Part shown: piece after piece, positions 8,139-16,268 of the stretch
How positions within the stretch are numbered: position 1 is the stretch's first letter
Layout of the letters: each line of letters opens with the position of its first letter
Origin: Candidatus Poribacteria bacterium
GTDB lineage: Bacteria; Poribacteria; WGA-4E; GCA-2687025
DNA length: 40,586 nt
Direction: 5' to 3'
NCBI GenBank assembly: GCA_016866785.1
Contig: VGLH01000017.1
Location: forward strand, 1 to 40,586
The notes under the pieces: model-generated
What the model was told of the DNA's origin: nothing
Databases searched by the model: none
What the model saw: the letters and a program-made list of their open reading frames with translations, nothing else
Program-made: the position numbers and the translations under genes

Positions 8139-8933
8139 CTAGCGGGCCGACTTCATCTCGCCCCACTTCGTCGCGGCCTTGCCGCTGGGCTCGACGCCCA
8201 GGCCGCTCGCCGTGTAGATCTTCTTCACGTCGGCAGCAGTGATGGCGCGATTGTAGATGAGCACTTCGTCGATCTTGCCGACCCAGCCGCCGTCGGTCGA
8301 CTTGCCGATCTCCGTGTTGACGCCGGTGCTCACGGGAGATCCGCCGGGCGATGCTTGGGATACGCCGACCTCGCCGTTGAGGTAGATGATCATATCCTTC
8401 TCGCCGTAGACGCCGACGAGGTGGTGCCAGGTCTTCGGGGCGAGCTTCTTGACGCCGAATCCACCGTCGCCGACCCAGCCCGCCGAGTTGACGATGAACT
8501 CCATCTCCATGCCGGCGTTGCGTCCGTCATAGCGGAGCGCCCAGCCGGCGGCGTTGCGTTGCGCGACGATACTCCCACAGCAGCCGGCGACGACGCCGAC
8601 GACCGGATCGTCACTCGCGGCGTTCACCCATGCGGCAACCGAGAACGCCTTCATTTTCGCGAAGTTCAGCGACTCCGTTCCGGCGATCTCGATGGGGCTA
8701 GCTCCATCGAACTCCATCCCCTCACGGACCTTTCCGGCGGTGGAGCTGATCTTTCCATTGATGACGCCGGGGTTCTTGCCGATGACGTCCTTGACGTCCT
8801 TGCCGCTGACCGTCGAGGCATCCAGCGGGTAGTAGCTGATAATGCCGTCCTCAGGCAACTGCGCTATGGCGGACACCGAAACCACGGCGAACAGGGCAGC
8901 GACGAGCCAACCCCTATTCTCCTTCCGTCCCAT
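8139..8933 (-). CDS. Secreted LamG-domain protein (copy 2)
   Basis: A 265-residue secreted LamG protein. ATG at 8933 is preceded by AGGGAG, and the signal peptide ends VSAIA before QLPEDG. The domain order equals copy 1: GIISYYPLD, GMEFDGA, FSVAAWVNA, GVVAGCCGSIVAQ, a stretch identical over NSAGWVGDGGFGVKKLAP, KTWHHLVGVYG, and IDEVLIYNRAITAADV. It ends VEPSGKAATKWGEMKSAR. The conserved CC pair could form a disulfide or bind a metal. The genes are separated by 137 bases. Surface glycan binding or self-assembly is a plausible role; this is inference. Confidence 0.85.
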   Translation of the reverse strand: MGRKENRGWLVAALFAVVSVSAIAQLPEDGIISYYPLDASTVSGKDVKDVIGKNPGVINGKISSTAGKVREGMEFDGASPIEIAGTESLNFAKMKAFSVAAWVNAASDDPVVGVVAGCCGSIVAQRNAAGWALRYDGRNAGMEMEFIVNSAGWVGDGGFGVKKLAPKTWHHLVGVYGEKDMIIYLNGEVGVSQASPGGSPVSTGVNTEIGKSTDGGWVGKIDEVLIYNRAITAADVKKIYTASGLGVEPSGKAATKWGEMKSAR

Positions 8934-9060
8934 ATGCGTTCTCCCTACCAAAGCGGTATCGAGTGCGTGTGGCGACATGGCAACCGGAGGCAATCCACCC
9001 AGAGTGTAACCAATTTCGGGGCTGAGCGCACGTGGCGACGCAGACGCGAGCCACGGCGTA

Positions 9061-11760
9061 CTACCGTATAAGGACGTGGTAGATCGCGTCCGGGTTGAGC
9101 TCGGTCAGCACGGAACCGTCCGCGGCGTCCGGCGGAGCCGTCTTGCCGCGCGGACGAACGTACCCGTTCTCGTCCAGCGCGACAACCTGAATCGGCCGGC
9201 CATTCGCCCTCGGGAACTTCACAGTCGCCCTGATCTCGGCGACGCCGAACGGGCTCCCGCCCAGCGACGCGATCCGCTCGCCCTCTTGCCGGAACCCGTA
9301 AGGGCGATCCTCAGTCAGCGTCTGAACGAGAATGCGGCGCGACTCGGCGAGCGGGAGCCCGTCCAACGAAATGACGCTCACCGAGCCGAACTCGTTCCGA
9401 CATTCGATCGTCACGTCTCCGAGCGCGATGGGTCCCGCCTTCGCCAGGAACCCGACGGCTCCCTGGCTCCGAGGCGTGTCCACCGTGGCGATGCCCACGC
9501 CGTAGCGCCATTCGAGCTCGCCGGTGAGGCTCCTGACGACCTGAGCGGAGCGGTCGATGTAGTGGGACATCGCCGCCTGGGTCGAATCGGCGGGGTTCTC
9601 GCCGAAGACGCGGACGACGGGTCCGACGGCGAACGAGAGCGGGTCGAACGTCGAGACGGGACCCGACACGCGCGCATCTGCCGGGACATCGGCGGCGCGG
9701 AGGGCGTCGAGCGCTTCGGGCGTCGCCGCGCCGGAGCCCTGCATCGCGAACAGGTCGTCCAGCCGCAGCACCTGGCGGATCGCCGGCACTCCTGCCGCGA
9801 CATCGCCCCGGCGGTACTGGAGCGCGGCGGCGGGGAACGAACCCGCGACCACCGGCGAGCCGACCTGGAACTTCGCCATCGACGTGTCGCGCAGGAAGTT
9901 GCTCCCAACGGCGAAGAAGTAGAACCCGTCGATGTCCTGCAGCGAGCCGTAGGCGGACGCGAGAAACGTCATGTCGGCGCGAAAGCGGTTCGGCTGGGGC
10001 CAGCCGATCTCCGAGACGGTGTGCGGGTAATCGCCCGTCTGGAACACGTTGAAGGGCAGGTTCGTCGGATTCTGCACGGCGGCGGTGTTCTCGAACGTGT
10101 GCTCGACACGTACGGCGTAGCCGGAGCCTTCGCCGTCGTGCTTGCCGCCGAAGTATCCGTGCCGGTCGATGACCTCTCCTGCCCCGTAGGTGTAGCGTTC
10201 CAGCGCGTCGAGCGTGGGCCCGTCGGTCACGTGCCAGTTGCTCGGGGACACGAGGCTCTGGGAGCCCAGATCGTCGCGCAGATGGCGGATCGTCTGCTCG
10301 TAGAACTCGCGCTGCAGTTCGGTCAGGAATCGAACTTGATCGCCGATGCGGCGCGTCTTGTCGGGTCCGCCGGCGCGGGAGCCGTCGCGGGTCATGTGCC
10401 ACGCTTCGAAGATGCCCGCGCGTCCGCCGGCGGCGTCGTCGGGATGGGTCGCGGAGCCCCACGATTCGAGCGCATTCGCCAGGGAACCGTACCGCCCTTC
10501 GAGCCAATGGGCGAACCGACGCTCCAGCCGCTCCCAATGAACGGCAGGGACGTTCTTTTGCGTGAACGTCCAGAAGAAGAAGCTGTCCTCGTTCTGGAGC
10601 TCGACGACGGAGACGGCAGGCTCCTGGGACAGTGGAACGCCCGTATAGGGGTTGGGCGTGGAGAAGATGCCGTCGAGCCACGAGCGATAGATCGCCTGCA
10701 TCCGCTCGTCGAAGAAGAGCAAGGCGAAGGGCTTCTTGTTCTCGATGGTCTCGTAACCGTCGATGCCGTAGGACGGCCGGATGTCGAACCAGAGCGGGAA
10801 GTAAAAGCTGAGGAAGGTGTAGATGCCCTCGCTCTTCATCGCGGCGATGAGGTAGTGCAGGTCGTCGAGTTTCCGCGCGTCGATGATGGCGGGATCGCCG
10901 GAGGCATCGAATAGGGGCCCGTGGTAGCGCACGCAGTTGACACCGAGTTTGGCGAGCTTCCGCGCCAGATAGGCGACGGACTTCCGATCCTGTCCCGCGT
11001 TGTTGGCGCTCACGTTGACACCCCAGAAGCGGACGGGGGTTCCATCGCCGAGGACGAACCGGGCTCCGTCGCGCTGGACGAAGCCGTGTTCACCGGCTGC
11101 CGCTTCGTTCAGCGAGCGCAGGTCGAGCAGCGCGGAGTCGGAGAAGGGATCGAGCCCGGGCTCGAAGGGGAAGTAGCCCGGATCCGCTTTCGCGGAACGC
11201 TCGCCGGGCTTCAGCTTGCCGTTGGGCAGGAAGGCGTCTTGTGTCAGCAGGAACGCGTCGAACGCCGCCGTCAGGTTCTCGCCGGGACCCGCAAGCAGCC
11301 GGAGCTCGAAGCGGGCGTTCCCTTCGCGGAGATCGATGGTTCCCAGGTAGACCCAGTGGGCTCCCAGGTGCGTGCGCAGGTAGGTGTCGTCGGCGAGGGA
11401 AACATCGCGTCCGCAGATGCGCCATTCGTCGGTTCCGAAGCGCCATCGGAAGGGCCCGTGCTTCCAGAACTTGCGCGTCCAGAGGTCGTACTGCCCGTCG
11501 GCGGGTACGGCGACGTCGTAGATCGCGTAGGCTTCGTCGCCGGTGCGTTCGCCGGCGTTGGTGAGCCATTCGCCGCCGGAGAGGAGGTCGCGGGTCTCCG
11601 GGAAGGTGGACGAGGAGAACCAGGACGAGTCGGGGAAGTTCGTCTCGATCGGGTTCTCGCCCTCCCACCAGACCCATCGTTCGGCGCACTTCCCGGCGCG
11701 CGCAGGGAGCAGGGCGATGGCGATGCACGACAGCGCAAACGTCGCGATTCGGAACGTCAT
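9061..11760 (-). CDS. Large secreted glycoside hydrolase-like protein
   Basis: An 899-residue exported protein. ATG at 11760 has GGAG 5 bases upstream and a signal peptide (LSCIAIALLPARAGKC). Residues about 27-180 form a carbohydrate-binding-like beta domain (WVWWEGENP, then YDLWTRKFW). A TIM barrel follows from about 235: PVRFWGVNVSANN, LAKLGVNCVRYHGP, a candidate acid/base Glu391 in VVELQNEDSFFFW, and a candidate nucleophile Glu584 in VSEIGWPQPNRF. That arrangement is typical of clan GH-A (GH5-like) enzymes. The C-terminal 250 residues look like beta-sandwich domains. The exact GH family and substrate cannot be set from sequence alone. It is divergent from the TIM-barrel gene at 11904. Confidence 0.8.
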   Translation of the reverse strand: MTFRIATFALSCIAIALLPARAGKCAERWVWWEGENPIETNFPDSSWFSSSTFPETRDLLSGGEWLTNAGERTGDEAYAIYDVAVPADGQYDLWTRKFWKHGPFRWRFGTDEWRICGRDVSLADDTYLRTHLGAHWVYLGTIDLREGNARFELRLLAGPGENLTAAFDAFLLTQDAFLPNGKLKPGERSAKADPGYFPFEPGLDPFSDSALLDLRSLNEAAAGEHGFVQRDGARFVLGDGTPVRFWGVNVSANNAGQDRKSVAYLARKLAKLGVNCVRYHGPLFDASGDPAIIDARKLDDLHYLIAAMKSEGIYTFLSFYFPLWFDIRPSYGIDGYETIENKKPFALLFFDERMQAIYRSWLDGIFSTPNPYTGVPLSQEPAVSVVELQNEDSFFFWTFTQKNVPAVHWERLERRFAHWLEGRYGSLANALESWGSATHPDDAAGGRAGIFEAWHMTRDGSRAGGPDKTRRIGDQVRFLTELQREFYEQTIRHLRDDLGSQSLVSPSNWHVTDGPTLDALERYTYGAGEVIDRHGYFGGKHDGEGSGYAVRVEHTFENTAAVQNPTNLPFNVFQTGDYPHTVSEIGWPQPNRFRADMTFLASAYGSLQDIDGFYFFAVGSNFLRDTSMAKFQVGSPVVAGSFPAAALQYRRGDVAAGVPAIRQVLRLDDLFAMQGSGAATPEALDALRAADVPADARVSGPVSTFDPLSFAVGPVVRVFGENPADSTQAAMSHYIDRSAQVVRSLTGELEWRYGVGIATVDTPRSQGAVGFLAKAGPIALGDVTIECRNEFGSVSVISLDGLPLAESRRILVQTLTEDRPYGFRQEGERIASLGGSPFGVAEIRATVKFPRANGRPIQVVALDENGYVRPRGKTAPPDAADGSVLTELNPDAIYHVLIR

Positions 11761-11828
11761 GGCGGCTCCAAACGTGTACGATTCCTCGTTCTGAGCGTAG
11801 CCTTCAGCGTGCGCGCACGCCAGCGGGG

Positions 11829-11857
11829 TTGCCACCAGAACGACGGGCGTCTATCGT
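11829..11857 (+). promoter_or_regulatory. Possible sigma70-type promoter
   Basis: TTGCCA at 11829-11834 and TATCGT at 11852-11857, 17 bases apart, sit about 47 bases before the ATG at 11904. The match is 5/6 and 4/6 to the E. coli consensus. Chance matches are possible, but the position between divergent genes is right. Confidence 0.4.
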
Positions 11858-11903
11858 CGGCAGCGCAGGCTCGGCTGACGCACACTCGTTGGAGGCAGGA
11901 ACC

Positions 11904-13049
11904 ATGTCGATGCTCGCCGTTGCCGCGTGGGCGCTCATGGCAGCCGGAAAGACGACGACGGAATGGCGCTTCGGACCGCCAACCGACCCGGATCACTTCC
12001 CCATCGGCGTCTGGCTTCAGGCTCCCAAGAACGCCGTGCGATATCGTGAAGCCGGGATCAACTTCTATCTCGCCCTCTGGCGGGGTCCCACTCAGGAGCA
12101 GCTCGACGAACTGACCCGCGCCGGGATGCCTGTCATCTGCGGACAGAACGCCGTCGGGCTGGCGAACCGCGAGAACCCGATCATCATCGGCTGGATGCAT
12201 CAGGACGAACCCGACAACGCCCAATCGCTCGGAGAGGGCAAGGGATGGGGTCCGCCGGTACCGCCGTCGAAGGTTTGGGAGGACTACGCCAAGTGGCGAG
12301 CCGCCGATCCGACGCGCCCCGTGCTGCTGAACCTGGGGCAGGGCGTCGCCAACGACAACTGGCGCGGGCGCGGGTCGTGGGGCAAGAAGGAGGACTACCC
12401 GGAATACGTGAAGGGTTGCGACATCGTCTCGTACGACGTGTATCCCGTCGCGGATCGGGCGTTGACCGACGGCGACAATCTGTGGCTCGTCGCCGAAGGC
12501 GTCGACCGACTGCGGGCGTGGACGAACGACGAGCGGATCGTCTGGAACATCGTCGAGGCGTCACGGATCGGCAACGTCGAACGCAAGGTGTCGCCGGCGG
12601 AGCTCCGCGCCGAGGTGTGGATGTCGCTGATCCACGGCTCGCGCGGGATCGTCTACTTCGTCCATCAGTTCGAGCCGCACTTCGTCGAGGCGAGTTTGCT
12701 GGAGGACGCCAACCTGCTCGCCGCCGTGACGGCTCTCAACGCGGAAGTTCGCTCCCTGGCGCGCGTTCTAAACACAGGCGAGTCCGTGGGAACCGTGTCC
12801 GTGGCGTCGAGCGCGGCTGACGTGCCGATCGACGCGCTGGCGCTCCGTTCCGAGGGCGCGCTCTACGTTTTCGCCGTCGGGATGCGGCAGGGAGCGACGA
12901 CGTCGCGATTCTCGCTGCGCGGCATCGCCGACGGCACGACCGTCGAGGCGCTCAACGAGGGTCGGTCGCTGACGGTGGAGGGAGGCGGGTTCTCGGACGA
13001 CTTCGCGTCTTACGGCGTGCATCTCTACCGGATCGACGCGCGTCCGTAG
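11904..13049 (+). CDS. TIM-barrel glycoside hydrolase-like protein
   Basis: A 381-residue protein. ATG at 11904 follows GGAGG by 8 bases. The first 15 residues (MSMLAVAAWALMAAG) could be a short signal peptide. The body looks like a (beta/alpha)8 glycosidase-like domain: FPIGVWLQAPKN, YREAGINFYLALW, IIGWMHQDEPDN with Glu102 as candidate acid/base, CDIVSYDVYPV, and a late WMSLIHGSRGIVYFVHQFEP. Residues 290-381 form a small beta-sandwich tail, as in many barrels with a C-terminal beta domain. Similar proteins occur widely in Poribacteria-like and planctomycete genomes as uncharacterised hydrolases. It heads a + strand run with the dehydratase-like gene 76 bases downstream, suggesting sugar breakdown. 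Confidence 0.75.
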   Translation: MSMLAVAAWALMAAGKTTTEWRFGPPTDPDHFPIGVWLQAPKNAVRYREAGINFYLALWRGPTQEQLDELTRAGMPVICGQNAVGLANRENPIIIGWMHQDEPDNAQSLGEGKGWGPPVPPSKVWEDYAKWRAADPTRPVLLNLGQGVANDNWRGRGSWGKKEDYPEYVKGCDIVSYDVYPVADRALTDGDNLWLVAEGVDRLRAWTNDERIVWNIVEASRIGNVERKVSPAELRAEVWMSLIHGSRGIVYFVHQFEPHFVEASLLEDANLLAAVTALNAEVRSLARVLNTGESVGTVSVASSAADVPIDALALRSEGALYVFAVGMRQGATTSRFSLRGIADGTTVEALNEGRSLTVEGGGFSDDFASYGVHLYRIDARP

Positions 13050-13125
13050 CGCCGGCTCCGTTGCCGCCCCACGACCGCTGCGATATCGTGTCACCGCATC
13101 CGACCCCAACCAACAGGAGAGCGCC

Positions 13126-14292
13126 ATGAAGATCGCGTCGATCCAAGCGGTGCAGGCTCACATCCCGCCGCGCCCCGGACCTCGCACGGAGGCGCGCCGA
13201 CCGCCCTGGGCAGCGGATGACGAAGTCGCCAACCCCATGTCGAAGTTCCCGCGCTACAAGCGCTACCGTTCGAGCTGGCTGCCCAAGTGGCCCGGCGTCT
13301 GGGTGAAGGTCACCGCCGAGGACGGCACGTGGGGGCTCGGCATGACGAGCTACGGCAGGGCGACGGCGGCGGTCATCGACGACCACCTGGGGCCCCTGCT
13401 CGTCGGCGAGGAATGTCTCGCCATCGAGAAGTGCTGGGACATGATGTTCCGGGCGTCCAAGCCCTACGGAACCGCTGGGATCGCCTCCTGCGCCATCTCG
13501 GGGATCGACCTCGCGCTCTGGGACCTCGCCGGGAAGATCGTCGGGAAGCCTGTCTATGAGCTCCTCGGCGGACCTTTCCGCGACCAGCTCTTCGCCTACG
13601 CGACGGGCAACGACGTCGATTGGTATCTCGAATGCGGCTTCCGAGCCGTGAAGCTCGCCTGTCCCTACGGGCCCGCCGACGGGCTCGACGGGCTCCGCCG
13701 CAACGAAGACCTCGTCGCCCGAACACGTGAGCTCTGCGGCGACGAGGTCGAGATCATGCTCGACTGCTACATGGCGTTCGATGTCGAGTACACCGTGCGT
13801 CTCGCGGAACGCCTGAAGCCCTACCGGCTCAAGTGGATCGAAGAGTTCCTCCTGCCGGAAGACCTCGAAGGGCATATCCAAGTGCGGCAGCGAGTTCCGT
13901 GGCAAACGCTCGCCGGCGGCGAACACCTCTTCACGGCGTACCCGTTCCGCCAGCTCATCGAACATCGCGCGCTCGACATCCTGCAGCCGGACATCTTCTG
14001 GATCGGCGGCTTGACGCCCACGCGGGAGGTCTGCCATCTGGCGAACGCGGCGGGGATCAACGTCATCCTTCACGGCGGCGGGATGAACCAGTACGGACTC
14101 CACCTCTCCGCGGCAATGCCGAACACAGCTTGGTGCGAGTACTTCGTCGGAAGTCCTCCCGGCGTGCCGTTGGAAGAGGCGCGCGGCGTCAATGCAAGCG
14201 TTGTGCCGGTGAACAGCGCGATCTTCCCAGGCAACGGACCCGGGTTCGGCTTGGACATCCGAGAGGAGTGGCTGAGCCCCTTCTTCGCGTAA
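13126..14292 (+). CDS. Enolase-superfamily dehydratase, L-rhamnonate dehydratase-like
   Basis: A 388-residue member of the mandelate racemase/muconate lactonizing group. It likely removes water from a sugar acid to give a 2-keto-3-deoxy acid. The metal ligands fit Asp213 (IMLDCYM), Glu239 or Glu240 (KWIEEFLLPED) and Glu266 (LAGGEHLF). Asp289 (ILQPDIFW) and His316 (VILHGGG) fit the general-base pair, and Lys176 (AVKLACPYG) matches the lysine loop. The order of blocks, including NPMSKFPRYK near residue 40 and the end PGFGLDIREEW, resembles rhamnonate dehydratase more than mandelate racemase. The substrate is not proven. ATG has AGGAG upstream. The membrane protein gene begins 22 bases after its stop, so the two may be one operon. 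Confidence 0.85.
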   Translation: MKIASIQAVQAHIPPRPGPRTEARRPPWAADDEVANPMSKFPRYKRYRSSWLPKWPGVWVKVTAEDGTWGLGMTSYGRATAAVIDDHLGPLLVGEECLAIEKCWDMMFRASKPYGTAGIASCAISGIDLALWDLAGKIVGKPVYELLGGPFRDQLFAYATGNDVDWYLECGFRAVKLACPYGPADGLDGLRRNEDLVARTRELCGDEVEIMLDCYMAFDVEYTVRLAERLKPYRLKWIEEFLLPEDLEGHIQVRQRVPWQTLAGGEHLFTAYPFRQLIEHRALDILQPDIFWIGGLTPTREVCHLANAAGINVILHGGGMNQYGLHLSAAMPNTAWCEYFVGSPPGVPLEEARGVNASVVPVNSAIFPGNGPGFGLDIREEWLSPFFA

Positions 14293-14314
14293 CCCCGTTG
14301 GCAGGGACACTCGG

Positions 14315-16234
14315 ATGGCGAAGCAGGCAGTCCGACGAACGAGCGGCGTCACCGCCCGCTCGTTCGTCCTGGGGATCGTCTTGATCCCCGTCAACGTCTA
14401 CTGGATCATCTACGCCGAGATGGTTTGGTGGGGCTTGTTCCCTACGACGATGTCCCTATTCTTTAACGTCGTCTTCACCCTCTTCATCCTGACGCTCCTA
14501 AATCTCGCCGTCGGGCGCTTCCGTCCGAAATGGGCGCTGACCCCGGCGGAGCTCGCCGTCGTCTATGTGATGCTCTGCATGGCGAGCGCCGTCGCGTCCC
14601 ACGACCGGGCGCAGGTTCTCATCTCCAGCCTGGGACACGCCTTCTGGTTCGCCACGCCGGAGAACGACTGGTCGGGGCTCTTCGCGCGCTACCTGCCGTC
14701 GTGGCTTACCGTCCAGGACCGCTCCATCCTCCAGGGCTACTACGAGGGGGATTCGACCTTCTACCAGCGTCGGATCGTCCTCGCGTGGCTGGGGCCCGCC
14801 CTCTGGTGGACGCTCTTCATCGGCGTCCTCATGTTCGTCATGATTTGCCTGAACGTCCTGCTGCGGCGGCAGTGGACCGACCACGAGAAGCTCGCCTACC
14901 CGATCATCGAGCTTCCGACGGCGATGATCCAGGAGAGCGGCAAGTCGTTCTTCTCGAACCGCACGTTCTGGACCGCCTTCGTCCTCGTGACGCTGCTGGA
15001 CATCGTCAACGGGATGCGCGCCATCTACCCGACGATCCCCGTCATTGGCGTCCGGCTACGCGACATCAGTTACCTCTTCACGTCGAAGCCCTGGAATGGC
15101 GTCGGTTGGACACCCTTCTCGATCTACCCGTTCGTGGTCGGGTTGGGCTTCGTCATGCCGCTCGACCTCTCGTTTTCGAGCTGGTTCTTCTTCCTGTTTC
15201 GCAAGGCGCAGCACATCGTCGGCGCGGCGTTAGGCATCCGCGCGCTGCCGGGGTTCCCGTACGACCGGCAGCAGTCGCTGGGAGCCTATCTCGGGCTGTC
15301 GCTCTTCGCGGTCTGGGCGAGCCGGGGCTACTTCGCCGCCGTATTGCGCCACGTCTTCCGCTCGTCGTCACGGATGGACGATTCGAGGGAACCGATGCGC
15401 TACCGCGCGGCGGTCGTCGGCATCGCGGTGGGAAGCGTCTTCCTGCTGGCGTTCGTCCATCGGATTGGGATGAGCCTGTGGGTCGCGGTTCTCTTCTTCG
15501 GCGTGTTCTACGTGCTGTCGATGGGTATCACGCGGATGCGTGCGGAATCCGGCGCTCCGGCGCACGACCTCCACTTCATGGGACCCGACTACACGCTGAC
15601 GGCGCTCTTCGGCTCGCGGTTCTTGGGGAAGGACAACGTGACGGCGTTCTCGCTCTTCTTCTTCATGGGCAGGGCGCATCGGAGCCACGTCATGCCGCAC
15701 CAGTTGGAGGGATTCAAGCTCGCCGAGCGCGTGCAGATGCGATCCGCGCCGTTGGTCGTGGCGATGGTCGCCGCGATCCTCGTCGGCGGTCTGGCGTCCT
15801 TCTGGGCGTACCTTCACGACGTCTACATCTACGGCTCCGGCGGCGGGTTCGGTTGGGAACCCTTCAACCGTTTGCAGGAACGCCTTGTCACGCCGACGGG
15901 CCCCAACGTGCCCGAGATCTCGTTCACGCTGGCAGGGATGGGGTTCGCCTTCCTGCTGATGTATCTTCGGCGAGCGCTGGTGTGGTGGCCCTTCCATGCG
16001 GTCGGCTACGCCGTCTCCGGCGCGGACGACTGGTGCATGAACTTCATCTGGCCCTCGCTCATCATCAGCACGGTTCTGAAGTGGATCATCCTGAAATACA
16101 GCGGGTTCCGGCTTTATCGGAAGCTGATTCCGTTCTTCCTGGGGCTGGTGCTGGGCGAGTTCGTGACGGGCAGCCTGTGGAGCATCTACGGCATCTCACA
16201 GGGCGTGCGTATCTTCCCGTTCAAGGACTGGTAG
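14315..16234 (+). CDS. Polytopic membrane protein, DUF6785/DUF6784-type
   Basis: A 639-residue integral membrane protein with a dozen or more hydrophobic segments. The first is ARSFVLGIVLIPVNVYWIIY after a basic N-terminus. Conserved-looking cytoplasmic parts include DHEKLAYPIIELPTAMI at about 190-205, HLLHFMGPDYTL-like text (DLHFMGPDYTLTALFG) near 420, and SHVMPHQLEGFKLAE near 465. The overall plan resembles the DUF6785 plus DUF6784 family, common in Poribacteria, Armatimonadetes and Planctomycetes and vaguely like oligopeptide transporters. A transport role, perhaps for sugars or sugar acids handled by the dehydratase gene just upstream, is inference. AGGGA lies 7 bases before the ATG. Confidence 0.78.
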   Translation: MAKQAVRRTSGVTARSFVLGIVLIPVNVYWIIYAEMVWWGLFPTTMSLFFNVVFTLFILTLLNLAVGRFRPKWALTPAELAVVYVMLCMASAVASHDRAQVLISSLGHAFWFATPENDWSGLFARYLPSWLTVQDRSILQGYYEGDSTFYQRRIVLAWLGPALWWTLFIGVLMFVMICLNVLLRRQWTDHEKLAYPIIELPTAMIQESGKSFFSNRTFWTAFVLVTLLDIVNGMRAIYPTIPVIGVRLRDISYLFTSKPWNGVGWTPFSIYPFVVGLGFVMPLDLSFSSWFFFLFRKAQHIVGAALGIRALPGFPYDRQQSLGAYLGLSLFAVWASRGYFAAVLRHVFRSSSRMDDSREPMRYRAAVVGIAVGSVFLLAFVHRIGMSLWVAVLFFGVFYVLSMGITRMRAESGAPAHDLHFMGPDYTLTALFGSRFLGKDNVTAFSLFFFMGRAHRSHVMPHQLEGFKLAERVQMRSAPLVVAMVAAILVGGLASFWAYLHDVYIYGSGGGFGWEPFNRLQERLVTPTGPNVPEISFTLAGMGFAFLLMYLRRALVWWPFHAVGYAVSGADDWCMNFIWPSLIISTVLKWIILKYSGFRLYRKLIPFFLGLVLGEFVTGSLWSIYGISQGVRIFPFKDW

Positions 16235-16268
16235 ACGGAGTTCGCGCTCGAGGCGTGCGGCGTCTGGG

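Noticed and set aside
9076-10914. Long + strand open frame opposite the large glycosidase gene
   Set aside because: It is a shadow of the GH-like gene, with Arg/Glu/Asp-rich low-complexity translation and no recognisable domain.
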